A DNA stretch of 64,000 nt from Staphylococcus intermedius NCTC 11048 (GTDB lineage: Bacteria; Bacillota; Bacilli; Staphylococcales; Staphylococcaceae). Each line of letters begins with the position of its first letter. Positions within the stretch are counted from its first letter, which is position 1. This document shows, one piece after another, positions 10,742 through 18,550 of this stretch. Below the pieces are notes generated by a model. It was given only the letters and a program-made list of their open reading frames with translations. It did no database searches and was not told the origin of the DNA. The stretch covers positions 1 through 64,000 of the forward strand of contig NZ_PPQH01000002.1 of NCBI RefSeq assembly GCF_002902385.1. The letters run 5' to 3'. Position numbers and translations under genes: made by a program.

Positions 10742-10770
10742 ATCTTAAAGGCTGATTAAACCGTTTACAA
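10742..10770 (-). promoter_or_regulatory. mtlA promoter with overlapping cre
   Basis: On the minus strand, TTGTAA (10765-10770) and TAAGAT (10742-10747) are 17 bases apart, about 40 bases before mtlA. The sequence TGTAAACGGTTTAA at 10756-10769 matches the cre consensus TGWAANCGNTNWCA at 13 of 14 positions and covers the -35 box. That placement predicts repression by CcpA when a preferred sugar is present. Confidence 0.72.
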
Positions 10771-10788
10771 TCATTACAAAATCTCAAG

Positions 10789-10809
10789 TTGTCACGTTGA
10801 AAATGACAA
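10789..10809. promoter_or_regulatory. Probable MtlR operator
   Basis: TTGTCA and TGACAA form a perfect 6-base inverted repeat with a nine-base spacer, 18 bases upstream of the mtlA -35 box. The half sites and spacing resemble the Bacillus/Geobacillus MtlR box (TTGNCACAN4TGTGNCAA). The position suits an activator. Confidence 0.65.
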
Positions 10810-11231
10810 AATACATTTAGTGATATATAGATAGAAGGAAAGGGATTGTGCAAGAGGGGGCTATTAATAGTTGTTAATAAAAATATTATGCTAGAATAAT
10901 AAACGGGATGTAAGAAGCGGCGAGACAACATTCAAGATGCGCGGTAACGATGATTCAGAAAAGACAAATGTTGTCTCGACAGGAACAGATTAGATTGCAA
11001 TTTGCGATGAAAAATTAACAAACAGCTTAAATGAGGACAATGATTTGCATATCTTAAAAATTGGGCAATTCTAAGGGGCTATGACATGATCACATCGACC
11101 ATTGTGCGGAAATAATGATGAATCATTTTTGTTGGGCATCATAGAATATCAAAAATATTAAATTAATTCAAAAGCGCACAATTTTAAGTTGAGAGACATC
11201 ACATTAATTTTCGGAAATATTGTACTTTTAT
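10810..11231. other. Gene-free stretch with a 12-bp inverted repeat
   Basis: I see no credible reading frame. The one notable structure is a perfect inverted repeat, CGAGACAACATT at 10921-10932 and AATGTTGTCTCG at 10967-10978, with 34 bases between the arms and no T-run. It lies between the divergent mtlA and glmS promoters. Confidence 0.4.
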
Positions 11232-11261
11232 TTGCAAAGAAAGTTTCAGTCATTGTACAAT
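11232..11261 (+). promoter_or_regulatory. Probable glmS promoter
   Basis: TTGCAA (11232-11237) and TACAAT (11256-11261) are 18 bases apart. A start near 11268 would give a leader of about 40 bases before the ribozyme cleavage site. Confidence 0.5.
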
Positions 11262-11294
11262 AGGTTATATTCTGATGAAGGAGGGTAGAGGAAT

Positions 11295-11502
11295 CGGCAG
11301 TACAAAGCGCCAGCGCAATTACAAATATAGATTGATGACCTACAGGCTAAAGCAGAGTATGTAGCAGATGTATAGGATGTAGTTGTGGACGAGGAGGATA
11401 GTGATCGAATATGATCGGCGGATGCTATCCCGGATGTGGCTCATTCGTTAGCTTACTAATCAAATCAACGGGGTAACTTGTTGGACAAAGTTAGTAAGAT
11501 CG
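11295..11502 (+). ncRNA. glmS ribozyme-riboswitch
   Basis: This leader is the self-cleaving glmS ribozyme, which uses glucosamine-6-phosphate as cofactor and lowers glmS expression when the product is plentiful. The core is recognisable: AAAGCGCCAG at 11304-11313, GACGAGGAGGAT near 11388, ATCGAAT...ATCGGCGGATG at 11404-11424, and a long-range helix of CTTACTAA (11452-11459) with TTAGTAAG (11491-11498). By analogy with studied examples, cleavage falls between A11306 and G11307. It sits about 130 bases upstream of glmS. Confidence 0.92.
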
Positions 11503-11631
11503 CCAATTGCAAAATAATAATAAGAGAACGATGCTAATGCAATTTTCATTATTGAGACATGAAAACAGCATGTACCAATATGTGAAAAAATGTACAAAGG
11601 TACCGTTATTTCAATGTGGAGGAATTTATTT

Positions 11632-13434
11632 ATGTGCGGAATTGTTGGTTATATTGGTTACCAAAACTCAAAAGAGATTTTATTAAAAGGTTTAGAAAAA
11701 TTAGAGTATCGTGGTTACGACTCAGCAGGGATTGCAACACGCAATGACAATGAAGTGACTGTGACAAAAGCAAAAGGTCGTATCGCGGAACTACGTCGTG
11801 AAGCTGATAACGCAATCGACGGTCAAACAGGGATCGGTCATACACGTTGGGCAACACACGGTATTCCTAACTATGAAAACTCACACCCACATCAATCAAC
11901 AAGCGAACGTTTTACATTAGTACACAATGGTGTGATTGAAAACTATGAAGAATTAAAAGAAACATATATTCCAAATGTAACACTCGTTTCAGATACAGAT
12001 ACTGAGGTTATCGTACAATTAGTTGAGCATTTTTCAGAAACAGGCTTATCAACTGAAGAAGCTTTCACAAAAGTTGTGTCTTTATTACATGGTTCATATG
12101 CATTAGGTTTATTAGACCGTGAAGACAGTGAAACAATCTATGTGGCTAAAAACAAATCACCATTATTAGTTGGTATTGGTGAAAAATTCAACGTTATCGC
12201 TTCAGATGCTTTAGCGATGATACAAGTGACAAGCGAGTACAAAGAACTAAAAGACCAAGAAATCGTCCTTGTTAGTCGTGACGATGTGGTCATTAAAAAC
12301 TTAGATGGTGAAGTTGTTGAACGTGACAGCTACATTGCTGAAATCGACGCTTCAGATGCAGAAAAAGGTATTTACGAGCACTACATGTTAAAAGAAATTC
12401 ACGAACAACCCGCTGTAATGCGTCGTATTATCCAAGAATATCAAGACGACCAAGGTGAGTTGAAAATCGACCCTGAAATTGTTAAAGATGTGAAAGAAGC
12501 TGACCGCATTTACATCATTGCAGCGGGTACAAGCTACCATGCAGGATTAGTGGGTAAAGAGTTCATTGAAAAATGGGCAGGCATTCCGACAGAAGTCCAC
12601 GTGGCATCAGAATTTGTATACAACATGCCGTTATTATCTGAAAAGCCATTGTTCATCTACATTTCTCAATCAGGAGAAACAGCGGACAGCCGAGCCGTGT
12701 TAGTAGAAACAACGAAATTGGGTCATAAGTCACTTACAATTACAAACGTTGCAGGTTCAACATTATCACGTGAAGCGGATCATACGTTATTGTTACATGC
12801 AGGTCCGGAGATTGCGGTTGCATCAACGAAAGCCTATACTGCACAAATCGCGGTATTATCAATCCTTTCACAAGTCGTTGCAACAGAGCGTGGCCGTAAA
12901 GCGGATATCGACTTATTACGCGAATTAGCGAAAGTAACAACTGCGATTGAAACCATTGTGGACGATGCACCGAAAATGGAACAAATTGCGACAGACTTTT
13001 TAGAAACAACACGCAATGCCTTCTTTATCGGACGTACAATCGACTACAATGTGAGCTTAGAAGGTGCATTGAAGTTAAAAGAGATTTCATACATCCAAGC
13101 TGAAGGTTTCGCGGGTGGAGAATTAAAACACGGTACGATTGCATTAATTGAGGAAGGCACACCAATCGTAGCATTAGCGACACAAGAAGGCGTGAACCTT
13201 TCAATTCGTGGTAACGTCAAAGAAGTCGTTGCGCGTGGTGCACATCCATGTATCATCTCAATGGAAGGTCTTGAAAAACCAGGTGACACGTATGTGATTC
13301 CTCACGTACACGAGTTATTAACACCACTTGTATCTGTTGTGACATTACAATTGATTTCATACTATGCTGCATTACACCGTGGCTTAGATGTGGACAAACC
13401 ACGTAACTTAGCAAAATCAGTTACAGTGGAATAG
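11632..13434 (+). CDS. glmS: Glutamine-fructose-6-phosphate aminotransferase
   Basis: GlmS makes glucosamine-6-phosphate from fructose-6-phosphate and glutamine, the entry to amino-sugar synthesis. I set the start at the ATG after GTGGAGG so that the catalytic cysteine becomes residue 2 (MCGIVGYIG), as this N-terminal nucleophile enzyme requires. An upstream in-frame ATG would add 14 residues and bury the cysteine. Residues 2-220 are the glutaminase domain, followed by two SIS sugar-isomerase domains (SQSGETAD near 345, ASTKAYTAQ near 393). The 600 residues match the family. Expression is governed by the upstream ribozyme. Confidence 0.97.
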   Translation: MCGIVGYIGYQNSKEILLKGLEKLEYRGYDSAGIATRNDNEVTVTKAKGRIAELRREADNAIDGQTGIGHTRWATHGIPNYENSHPHQSTSERFTLVHNGVIENYEELKETYIPNVTLVSDTDTEVIVQLVEHFSETGLSTEEAFTKVVSLLHGSYALGLLDREDSETIYVAKNKSPLLVGIGEKFNVIASDALAMIQVTSEYKELKDQEIVLVSRDDVVIKNLDGEVVERDSYIAEIDASDAEKGIYEHYMLKEIHEQPAVMRRIIQEYQDDQGELKIDPEIVKDVKEADRIYIIAAGTSYHAGLVGKEFIEKWAGIPTEVHVASEFVYNMPLLSEKPLFIYISQSGETADSRAVLVETTKLGHKSLTITNVAGSTLSREADHTLLLHAGPEIAVASTKAYTAQIAVLSILSQVVATERGRKADIDLLRELAKVTTAIETIVDDAPKMEQIATDFLETTRNAFFIGRTIDYNVSLEGALKLKEISYIQAEGFAGGELKHGTIALIEEGTPIVALATQEGVNLSIRGNVKEVVARGAHPCIISMEGLEKPGDTYVIPHVHELLTPLVSVVTLQLISYYAALHRGLDVDKPRNLAKSVTVE

Positions 13435-13487
13435 AACCAATGTGAGTACAAAACCATATACGAAATATATTCATCAATGGATAAACA

Positions 13488-13519
13488 AGGGGCTAGGACA
13501 TCATTCCTGGCCTCTTTTT
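13488..13519 (+). terminator. glmS terminator
   Basis: AGGGGCTAGGA pairs with TCCTGGCCTCT and is followed by TTTTT. It belongs to a recurrent family of GGCTGGGA-type terminator hairpins in this window. Confidence 0.8.
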
Positions 13520-13667
13520 CAATATATGCGACTCAACAGAAAATTATAGTAACTTTGAGTGGTTTATTATTTGAAGTACATACATAAAAATTCCATATGA
13601 GGGTATGGGATGAGTAAGTAGTATAGTGTTATCTACGTAAACAAACTTCATGATAGAGGTGTATTTG

Positions 13668-13931
13668 ATGACAAATTTCATTAACAACTATTATTTTTCG
13701 CTCGTTTTCGCAACGATGCTTGTGTTTTTTTCGTTGCCTCTCACCCACTGGTATACGGAAAATGTATTGCTTTACGGTATCATGACTTTTGTAATTTTAC
13801 TGAGTACAGTGGTGACTGAAATGACATTAAACAAAACACATGATTTGAAGGCGAAAGCGAAAAAGATGTCATGGACATTCGTGCCGATGAATATCATTGT
13901 TTTTTCAGTGTTCATATTTTTTATCTTTTAA
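13668..13931 (+). CDS. Small membrane protein, unknown function
   Basis: The predicted protein has 87 residues and about three hydrophobic segments (roughly 8-22, 28-48 and 68-87) with a short charged loop of lysines near residues 55-66. I chose the ATG six bases after AGAGGTG rather than an in-frame ATG 18 bases upstream. No motif identifies a function. It has its own terminator and lies between glmS and the ABC ATPase gene. Confidence 0.6.
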   Translation: MTNFINNYYFSLVFATMLVFFSLPLTHWYTENVLLYGIMTFVILLSTVVTEMTLNKTHDLKAKAKKMSWTFVPMNIIVFSVFIFFIF

Positions 13932-13933
13932 TT

Positions 13934-13963
13934 AAGGCTGGGAAGTGTTTCCTGGTCTTTTTC
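13934..13963 (+). terminator. Terminator after the small membrane gene
   Basis: AAGGCTGGGAA and TTCCTGGTCTT pair imperfectly and are followed by TTTTT. Confidence 0.65.
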
Positions 13964-14042
13964 AATTACTTTTCTCCACGCTATTGGTACAATCTCCAAA
14001 CTTTGCTATGATAAAGCTAATATGCAACATGGGGGTGGGCAC

Positions 14043-14822
14043 ATGTTATTTTCAATACAACAAGGTGCGAAACGTAAAAGTGGACGAAAACTATTATCCG
14101 ATATTAACTGGCAAGTCAACGAGGGAGAATGTTGGTTCATATACGGCTTAAACGGTGCAGGTAAAACGACATTACTGAATATCATTAACGCATATGACTT
14201 TTTAACATCAGGAGAAATTCAATTATTTGGCATGATTCCGGGTCAACGTGGTTATTCGGCACATCACGTGCGTGAACATATCGGTTATGTGTCAGGTTCA
14301 TTAAGAGATCGCTTTTCAGAAGGTGAAATCGTACGAGATGTCGTGTTGAGTGGTATTTTTAAATCGATCGGTTTATATGAACAACCGACTGATGCACAGG
14401 TCGAATTAGCTAGAGAAATGTTGACATTGTTGAATATGCAGGCATTCGAAGACCAATATTTCGGGTTGTTATCTACTGGAGAGCAGCAGCGGGTGTTATT
14501 AGCGCGTGCACTGATGAATCAACCGCCGTTATTGATATTAGACGAGCCCGCGAATGGTTTAGATTTTGTCGGACGAGAACAATTAATGGCAACTTTATCA
14601 AGGATTCGTCAACATTTTCCACAAACGGCAGTGATATACGTATCACACTTTATTGAAGAAGTAACTGAAGATTTTACACATGCTTTATTGCTTAAAAAAG
14701 GCACGATTCAGTCACAAGGGGCTATTGAAACGGTAATGATGGCTGAAGCATTATCAAAACTCTTTGATATGCCTGTTGCGTTGTATCAACATCATGGGCG
14801 CTATCAAATTGTGAAAGTTTAG
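14043..14822 (+). CDS. ABC transporter ATP-binding protein (YlmA-like), orphan
   Basis: This is a single ABC ATPase domain of 259 residues. Walker A is GLNGAGKTT near residues 35-43, the signature is LLSTGEQQR (LSTGE in place of LSGGQ), Walker B is LLILDEP, and the switch histidine is in VSHFIEE. The start is the ATG just after GGGGGTGGG; the ATG 21 bases upstream has no ribosome site. It resembles B. subtilis YlmA. No permease gene is nearby, so its partner or cargo is unknown. It may work with a distant membrane component or in a non-transport role. Confidence 0.85.
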   Translation: MLFSIQQGAKRKSGRKLLSDINWQVNEGECWFIYGLNGAGKTTLLNIINAYDFLTSGEIQLFGMIPGQRGYSAHHVREHIGYVSGSLRDRFSEGEIVRDVVLSGIFKSIGLYEQPTDAQVELAREMLTLLNMQAFEDQYFGLLSTGEQQRVLLARALMNQPPLLILDEPANGLDFVGREQLMATLSRIRQHFPQTAVIYVSHFIEEVTEDFTHALLLKKGTIQSQGAIETVMMAEALSKLFDMPVALYQHHGRYQIVKV

Positions 14823-14896
14823 CAAGTTGTATGTTGCGTCATGAAGTTTTTGATGCCACAATGTACATATAATTTATGGATGAAAGGAAAGTAACT

Positions 14897-15751
14897 ATGC
14901 AAAATGTGAAAGCAATCTTTTTAGATATGGATGGTACGATTCTCCATAGTAACAACAGAGCTTCTGAAGAGACGGCACAGATTTTGAATCAATTACGCAA
15001 CCAAGGCTATAAAGTGTTTTTGGCGACAGGCCGTGCATACGAAGAAATCCACTTGCTTATCCCAGATGATTTAACGTTTGACGGCATCATTTCTTCAAAT
15101 GGCACACTTGGACATATTGGAGAAACGGTGCTGTTCGAACATGATTTAAGTGTGGAAGCGGTGAACAGCATTGTCACAGCCGCACAGCAAGATGGGGTCT
15201 ATTACGAAGTTTTCCCATTTATTGAATCACGATTTGCTTTAGAAGAAGACAAAGCATGGATGTTAAAGATGATTGAAGGTGACAAACCAGAAGCAGTACA
15301 TCTCAGTGAATGGCTTTCGCGACATGAAGCCATTGAAGGTAAATTAACATGGCGCACTGAAATGCCATCTGATATGGGATATTCAAAAATTTATTTATTC
15401 CATCCTGATTTAGCACATATTCAACAATTTCGAGAAAAAATGATGACTCAATCTGAAGCGTGGCAGATTGAAGTGTCGAATTCTACACCGAATAATGTTG
15501 AAACAATGGCATACCAAATCAATAAAGGTACAGGTATTGAAGAAATGTGTGCACATTATAATATTGCGATATCGGATACATTAGTCATTGGGGATAGTGA
15601 TAATGATCGTACGATGTTTGAAAAAGGCGCTGTGACTGTTGCGATGGCCAATGCGGCACCACATATTAAAGCAATGACTGATTATGAAACGGATCTTGAT
15701 AACAATGCGGATGGGGCAGCACAATTTCTTAAAAAGCATTTGTTGAAATAA
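14897..15751 (+). CDS. HAD-superfamily (Cof-type) phosphatase
   Basis: This is a 284-residue HAD hydrolase of the Cof/IIB class, usually a sugar-phosphate or flavin-nucleotide phosphatase. Motif I is LDMDGT near residues 9-14, and motif IV is GDSDND near residue 231. The inserted cap domain spans the middle. The start is the ATG five bases after GAAAGGAAAG; an in-frame ATG 21 bases upstream is weaker. The substrate cannot be told from sequence. It lies 74 bases after the ABC ATPase gene. Confidence 0.87.
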   Translation: MQNVKAIFLDMDGTILHSNNRASEETAQILNQLRNQGYKVFLATGRAYEEIHLLIPDDLTFDGIISSNGTLGHIGETVLFEHDLSVEAVNSIVTAAQQDGVYYEVFPFIESRFALEEDKAWMLKMIEGDKPEAVHLSEWLSRHEAIEGKLTWRTEMPSDMGYSKIYLFHPDLAHIQQFREKMMTQSEAWQIEVSNSTPNNVETMAYQINKGTGIEEMCAHYNIAISDTLVIGDSDNDRTMFEKGAVTVAMANAAPHIKAMTDYETDLDNNADGAAQFLKKHLLK

Positions 15752-15782
15752 CATCTCGAAATCATACAACTCAAAAATAAAA

Positions 15783-15820
15783 CAGGCTGGGCATTTCATT
15801 ATGAAACGCTCAGCCTTATT
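15783..15820 (+). terminator. Terminator hairpin at the head of repeat copy A
   Basis: AGGCTGGGC pairs with GCTCAGCCT across a short loop, just after the HAD gene. The same kind of hairpin heads the other copies of the long repeat. Confidence 0.7.
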
Positions 15821-16160
15821 TATCGTGGAGCTATATCTACAGTTGATGATAATAACGACGAAAATGAGAAAGAATTGGACATAAAAAATGGATGATATGG
15901 ATTACCTTCATATCAGTAGTTGCCCTCTGTTCCAGTATTTGGAGTATGATTGCCAGAAGGCTGAGACTCCCGAGGGATTAGACGCAGCCGAAAATCCAAT
16001 TTGGCTTCCATCCAGTGTACACTTCGATCAAGCCAAATTTAGTTGAGGCAAGTCCCCTGGGAACGCGAAGCCATAAGGGCAATCAGAAGCCACTAATCAT
16101 AAGGAGGTCAAGTTAAACAAAATACTGCATCCACAGCATCAAAATTTTCCATATCTCACC
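15813..16160 (+). repeat. Long structured intergenic repeat, copy A
   Basis: It consists of a leader (CCTTATTTATCGTGGAGC onward), a short conserved patch (GGATGATATGG, then CTTCATATCAG), and a body of nested stems. GATTGCC at 15948-15954 pairs with GGCAATC at 16078-16084. Inside, AATTTGGCTT at 15998-16007 pairs perfectly with AAGCCAAATT at 16030-16039. The outermost stem (TTGCCCTC with GGAGGTCAAG) is slightly decayed. Copies B and C share all parts but carry a different apical hairpin. The element sits between the 3' ends of the convergent HAD and membrane-protein genes. A 53-residue reading frame through it is not conserved in copy B and is not called. Confidence 0.8.
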
Positions 16161-16171
16161 TCCTTTTTTAC

Positions 16172-16209
16172 GTAAAAAAGAGCCTGAGGAAAAATATCTC
16201 AGACCCTTT
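16172..16209 (-). terminator. Minus-strand terminator
   Basis: On the minus strand GGGTCTGAG pairs with CTCAGGCTC and is followed by TTTTTT. It could end transcripts from the membrane-protein gene at 16444 after they pass the small repeat. Confidence 0.6.
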
Positions 16210-16289
16210 CGATATTTAATGTGTGTAATGATGTGAAAGTACAAGATTCAAAAATTGTGATGCATTAAACTTTTCAATCGTAAAAGGAA

Positions 16290-16414
16290 GCCCTCATGGA
16301 TTTCCAAACTTTGTTATCTCATTGCTAAAATAGGCGAGAGTCCTGAGATCCAGCCCCTAGGAAAGCAAGCCTATGATAGCAATGATGAAAGTCAAAATGG
16401 TTACCAATGAGGGC
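16290..16414 (+). repeat. Short structured repeat, copy A2
   Basis: Three nested stems are visible: GCCCTCAT with ATGAGGGC at the ends, TCATTGCTA (16319-16327) with TAGCAATGA (16377-16385), and ATAGGC (16330-16335) with GCCTAT (16369-16374). A second copy at 31456-31570 keeps the stems with compensating base changes. It lies 30 bases downstream of the stop of the minus-strand gene that follows. Confidence 0.75.
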
Positions 16415-16443
16415 AGTTTTATTAATATTTCAAATGCTACATA

Positions 16444-17349
16444 TTATACGTGTTCTTCTTTACGTCCGCGGCGCACAAAATATTGTACAGCTGTGCCAAT
16501 GATTAATAAATAAACCACATAACGAAGTAGTAAGAAGACTACGTTTAAAGCCATCATTAAATAATAAGCCAAGTTTTGCGACATATGTGCTAAACTTTGT
16601 TGAATTAAGAAATTGATTGGTTCATTCAAAATGATAAAAATTAAGTTCAGTAATAAAATGCCGATAAAGAAGCGGAAAAATGTTTTATTGCCATTCTTAA
16701 TGCCAGACCAAGCTTCTTTAAAGTGTGATTTAATCGTTCTTGCGCTATCTTCATTCACTGATACTGCGATGTTTGTAATGAATAGACCCGCAAGCCATAA
16801 GATGATACTTAATACGAATGAAACCAAAACAATTAGAATGCTGACAATGACTTGTAACACGCCTTGTCCAATACCTGTACCGCTGACCCAGTTGAAGATG
16901 TGTTGAATGAGGAAAGTCATCCCTGCGTTCACTAAAGCATAGATAATGGCCGTAACCACGATGAAGAGCAATGTTAAAATACCAAGTATAACAGTTTTGC
17001 CCCAAACACCTTTTCTAAATGCACGGAATAAATCTTTCCAACGTGCTTTTGTCGTATCTAAAATACTATGATGTATGGCGCTAATCACACCGACAAAAAA
17101 TGGGAAAATAAGCATTGCGAATAAACAAATCGTTAAAATAATTGCGCCAACCATCATTAAAATCAAGGTAGTTAAATTTTGTTGCCCTGTCAACATAGAC
17201 ATTTGCCATACTTGTAATAAAAGATTGTATGGTGACATGGCTAATATTGTCAGTAATAATAATATTGCAAAACCAATGAAAGCAATTCCGAATAATTTAG
17301 GTTTTTGATTTTGCGTATTGTGCCAAAATAGTTTCGTAAATGTAAACAA
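16444..17349 (-). CDS. Polytopic membrane protein, unknown function
   Basis: The predicted protein has about 301 residues and around six hydrophobic segments spread over its length, with basic residues at both ends. I place the start at a TTG nine bases after AAAGGAG. A GTG nine codons upstream would put that ribosome site inside the coding region. Staphylococcal homologs often carry misleading enzyme names; I see no catalytic motif. It is divergent from the gntR gene. Confidence 0.7.
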   Translation of the reverse strand: MFTFTKLFWHNTQNQKPKLFGIAFIGFAILLLLTILAMSPYNLLLQVWQMSMLTGQQNLTTLILMMVGAIILTICLFAMLIFPFFVGVISAIHHSILDTTKARWKDLFRAFRKGVWGKTVILGILTLLFIVVTAIIYALVNAGMTFLIQHIFNWVSGTGIGQGVLQVIVSILIVLVSFVLSIILWLAGLFITNIAVSVNEDSARTIKSHFKEAWSGIKNGNKTFFRFFIGILLLNLIFIILNEPINFLIQQSLAHMSQNLAYYLMMALNVVFLLLRYVVYLLIIGTAVQYFVRRGRKEEHV

Positions 17350-17451
17350 CTGTGAGCACTCCTTTCGCATATACACAACATTATCAAAAATCGGTATCGT
17401 TTGAAAATAAAAATGGTCATGAATGGATTCAATTTATGCTTAAAATGTAAA

Positions 17452-17505
17452 AATATTGTCTATCAAGGTGACAATATTGAAGTGAAAGCGCTATTTTTTT
17501 GATAA
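17452..17505 (+). promoter_or_regulatory. gntR promoter with palindromic operator and cre-like site
   Basis: A perfect 9-base inverted repeat, AATATTGTC (17452-17460) and GACAATATT (17470-17478), overlaps a promoter with TTGAAG at 17477-17482 and TGATAA at 17500-17505, 17 bases apart. TGAAAGCGCTATTT at 17483-17496 matches the cre consensus at 12 of 14 positions. The layout suggests autorepression by the GntR protein and possibly CcpA control. Confidence 0.55.
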
Positions 17506-17534
17506 AATAATGTCGAAGGGTTGTGGAGGCATAA

Positions 17535-18239
17535 ATGAAGATTTCAAATCAAAAAATATATGAGCAAATTGCAGATATTTTGATCCAACAAATTGAAGAT
17601 GGTGTGTTGAAAGAGGGTGACCGCTTACCTTCGATACAAAAGTTGGCTGAAGAATATGGGGTGAGTAATGCGTCAATACGTGAAGCACTGAATGCATTAC
17701 GAATTATAGGATTAATTGATATTAAACATGGCTATGGCACTTTCGTTAAACAAAAGCAACCACAACTTTTTGACTTTACTTCACAAGCACTGACACAAAA
17801 AAGAGTGCGTGAAATTTTAGAATTACGAGAAGTGGTGGAAGTTGCCACAGCGAGATTAGCAGCTTTAAGGCGTACAGAAGAAGAACTTCAAGTGATGGAA
17901 GAAGCTTTAGATGAAATGAATCGGGCTATTGCGCACCATCAGTCTGGAGAAGAAGGGGATTTGAAATTTCATCTCGCTATCGCCAAAGCGTCCGATAACC
18001 ATTTGTTGTATGAGTTATTGAATAATATTGCTGACTTGATACAACAGACGATGAAAGGGACGCGACACATCTATATTTATAGTCGACAAAAGACGATGGA
18101 AAAATTAATGGAAGAACATCGTGTTATTTTAGAAGCGATTAAAAATAAAGACAGTGCATCATCTGCAAATTTGATGACGGCGCACTTAGCAGAAATTCGT
18201 CAAACACTGGTTGAAAACTATATCGTTAACGAACATTAA
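17535..18239 (+). CDS. GntR-family regulator, FadR/FCD subfamily
   Basis: The 234-residue protein has an N-terminal winged helix-turn-helix (about residues 5-72, with LPSIQKLAEEYGVSNASIR) and a C-terminal all-helical FCD ligand domain (about 90-225). FCD regulators usually sense small carboxylic acids such as lactate, gluconate or related sugar acids. A good GGAGG site lies seven bases before the ATG. Its target is not evident, since the next gene, manA, is 311 bases away. The palindrome at its own promoter suggests autoregulation. Confidence 0.88.
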   Translation: MKISNQKIYEQIADILIQQIEDGVLKEGDRLPSIQKLAEEYGVSNASIREALNALRIIGLIDIKHGYGTFVKQKQPQLFDFTSQALTQKRVREILELREVVEVATARLAALRRTEEELQVMEEALDEMNRAIAHHQSGEEGDLKFHLAIAKASDNHLLYELLNNIADLIQQTMKGTRHIYIYSRQKTMEKLMEEHRVILEAIKNKDSASSANLMTAHLAEIRQTLVENYIVNEH

Positions 18240-18550
18240 TATGCGTTCATGGACGATGAAGCGCTTTTATTTTAGATATGATACAATGACAATAGATTAA
18301 TGTGCTATTTTGTTGAGTCATTACATCAAGTGTCGTCGACTCAACACTACCCTTTTAGGTTTGACAGAAGGCAGTGATAGCTGAATTGAAAACGTGCTGA
18401 CATTGGCGTTGATTTCAGTTTAAGTTATCCAAATTGGGAGGGCATTTTGAAACCTTTATCTATCCAAGATTTCGAAGGCATGTCCAAAAATCATATTTAA
18501 CATACATAATGAATATTAGCAAACTATGAAAGAATGAGAGGTGATCCCCA
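18240..18550. other. Intergenic stretch before manA
   Basis: It holds a 9-base inverted repeat, TGTTGAGTC (18311-18319) and GACTCAACA (18338-18346), followed by a weak T-run that may terminate gntR. A TTGACA begins at 18361, and TGAAAACGTGCTGA at 18387-18400 is a weak cre match (12 of 14). A 17-codon frame starts with TTG at 18447, behind GGGAGGG, and ends at 18500. It could be a leader peptide or a gene remnant. Confidence 0.35.

Noticed and set aside
15890-16051. A reading frame of 53 codons through repeat copy A (MDDMDYLHISSCPLF...)
   Set aside because: The same region of copy B is out of frame and stops early, so the sequence conservation reflects structure, not coding.
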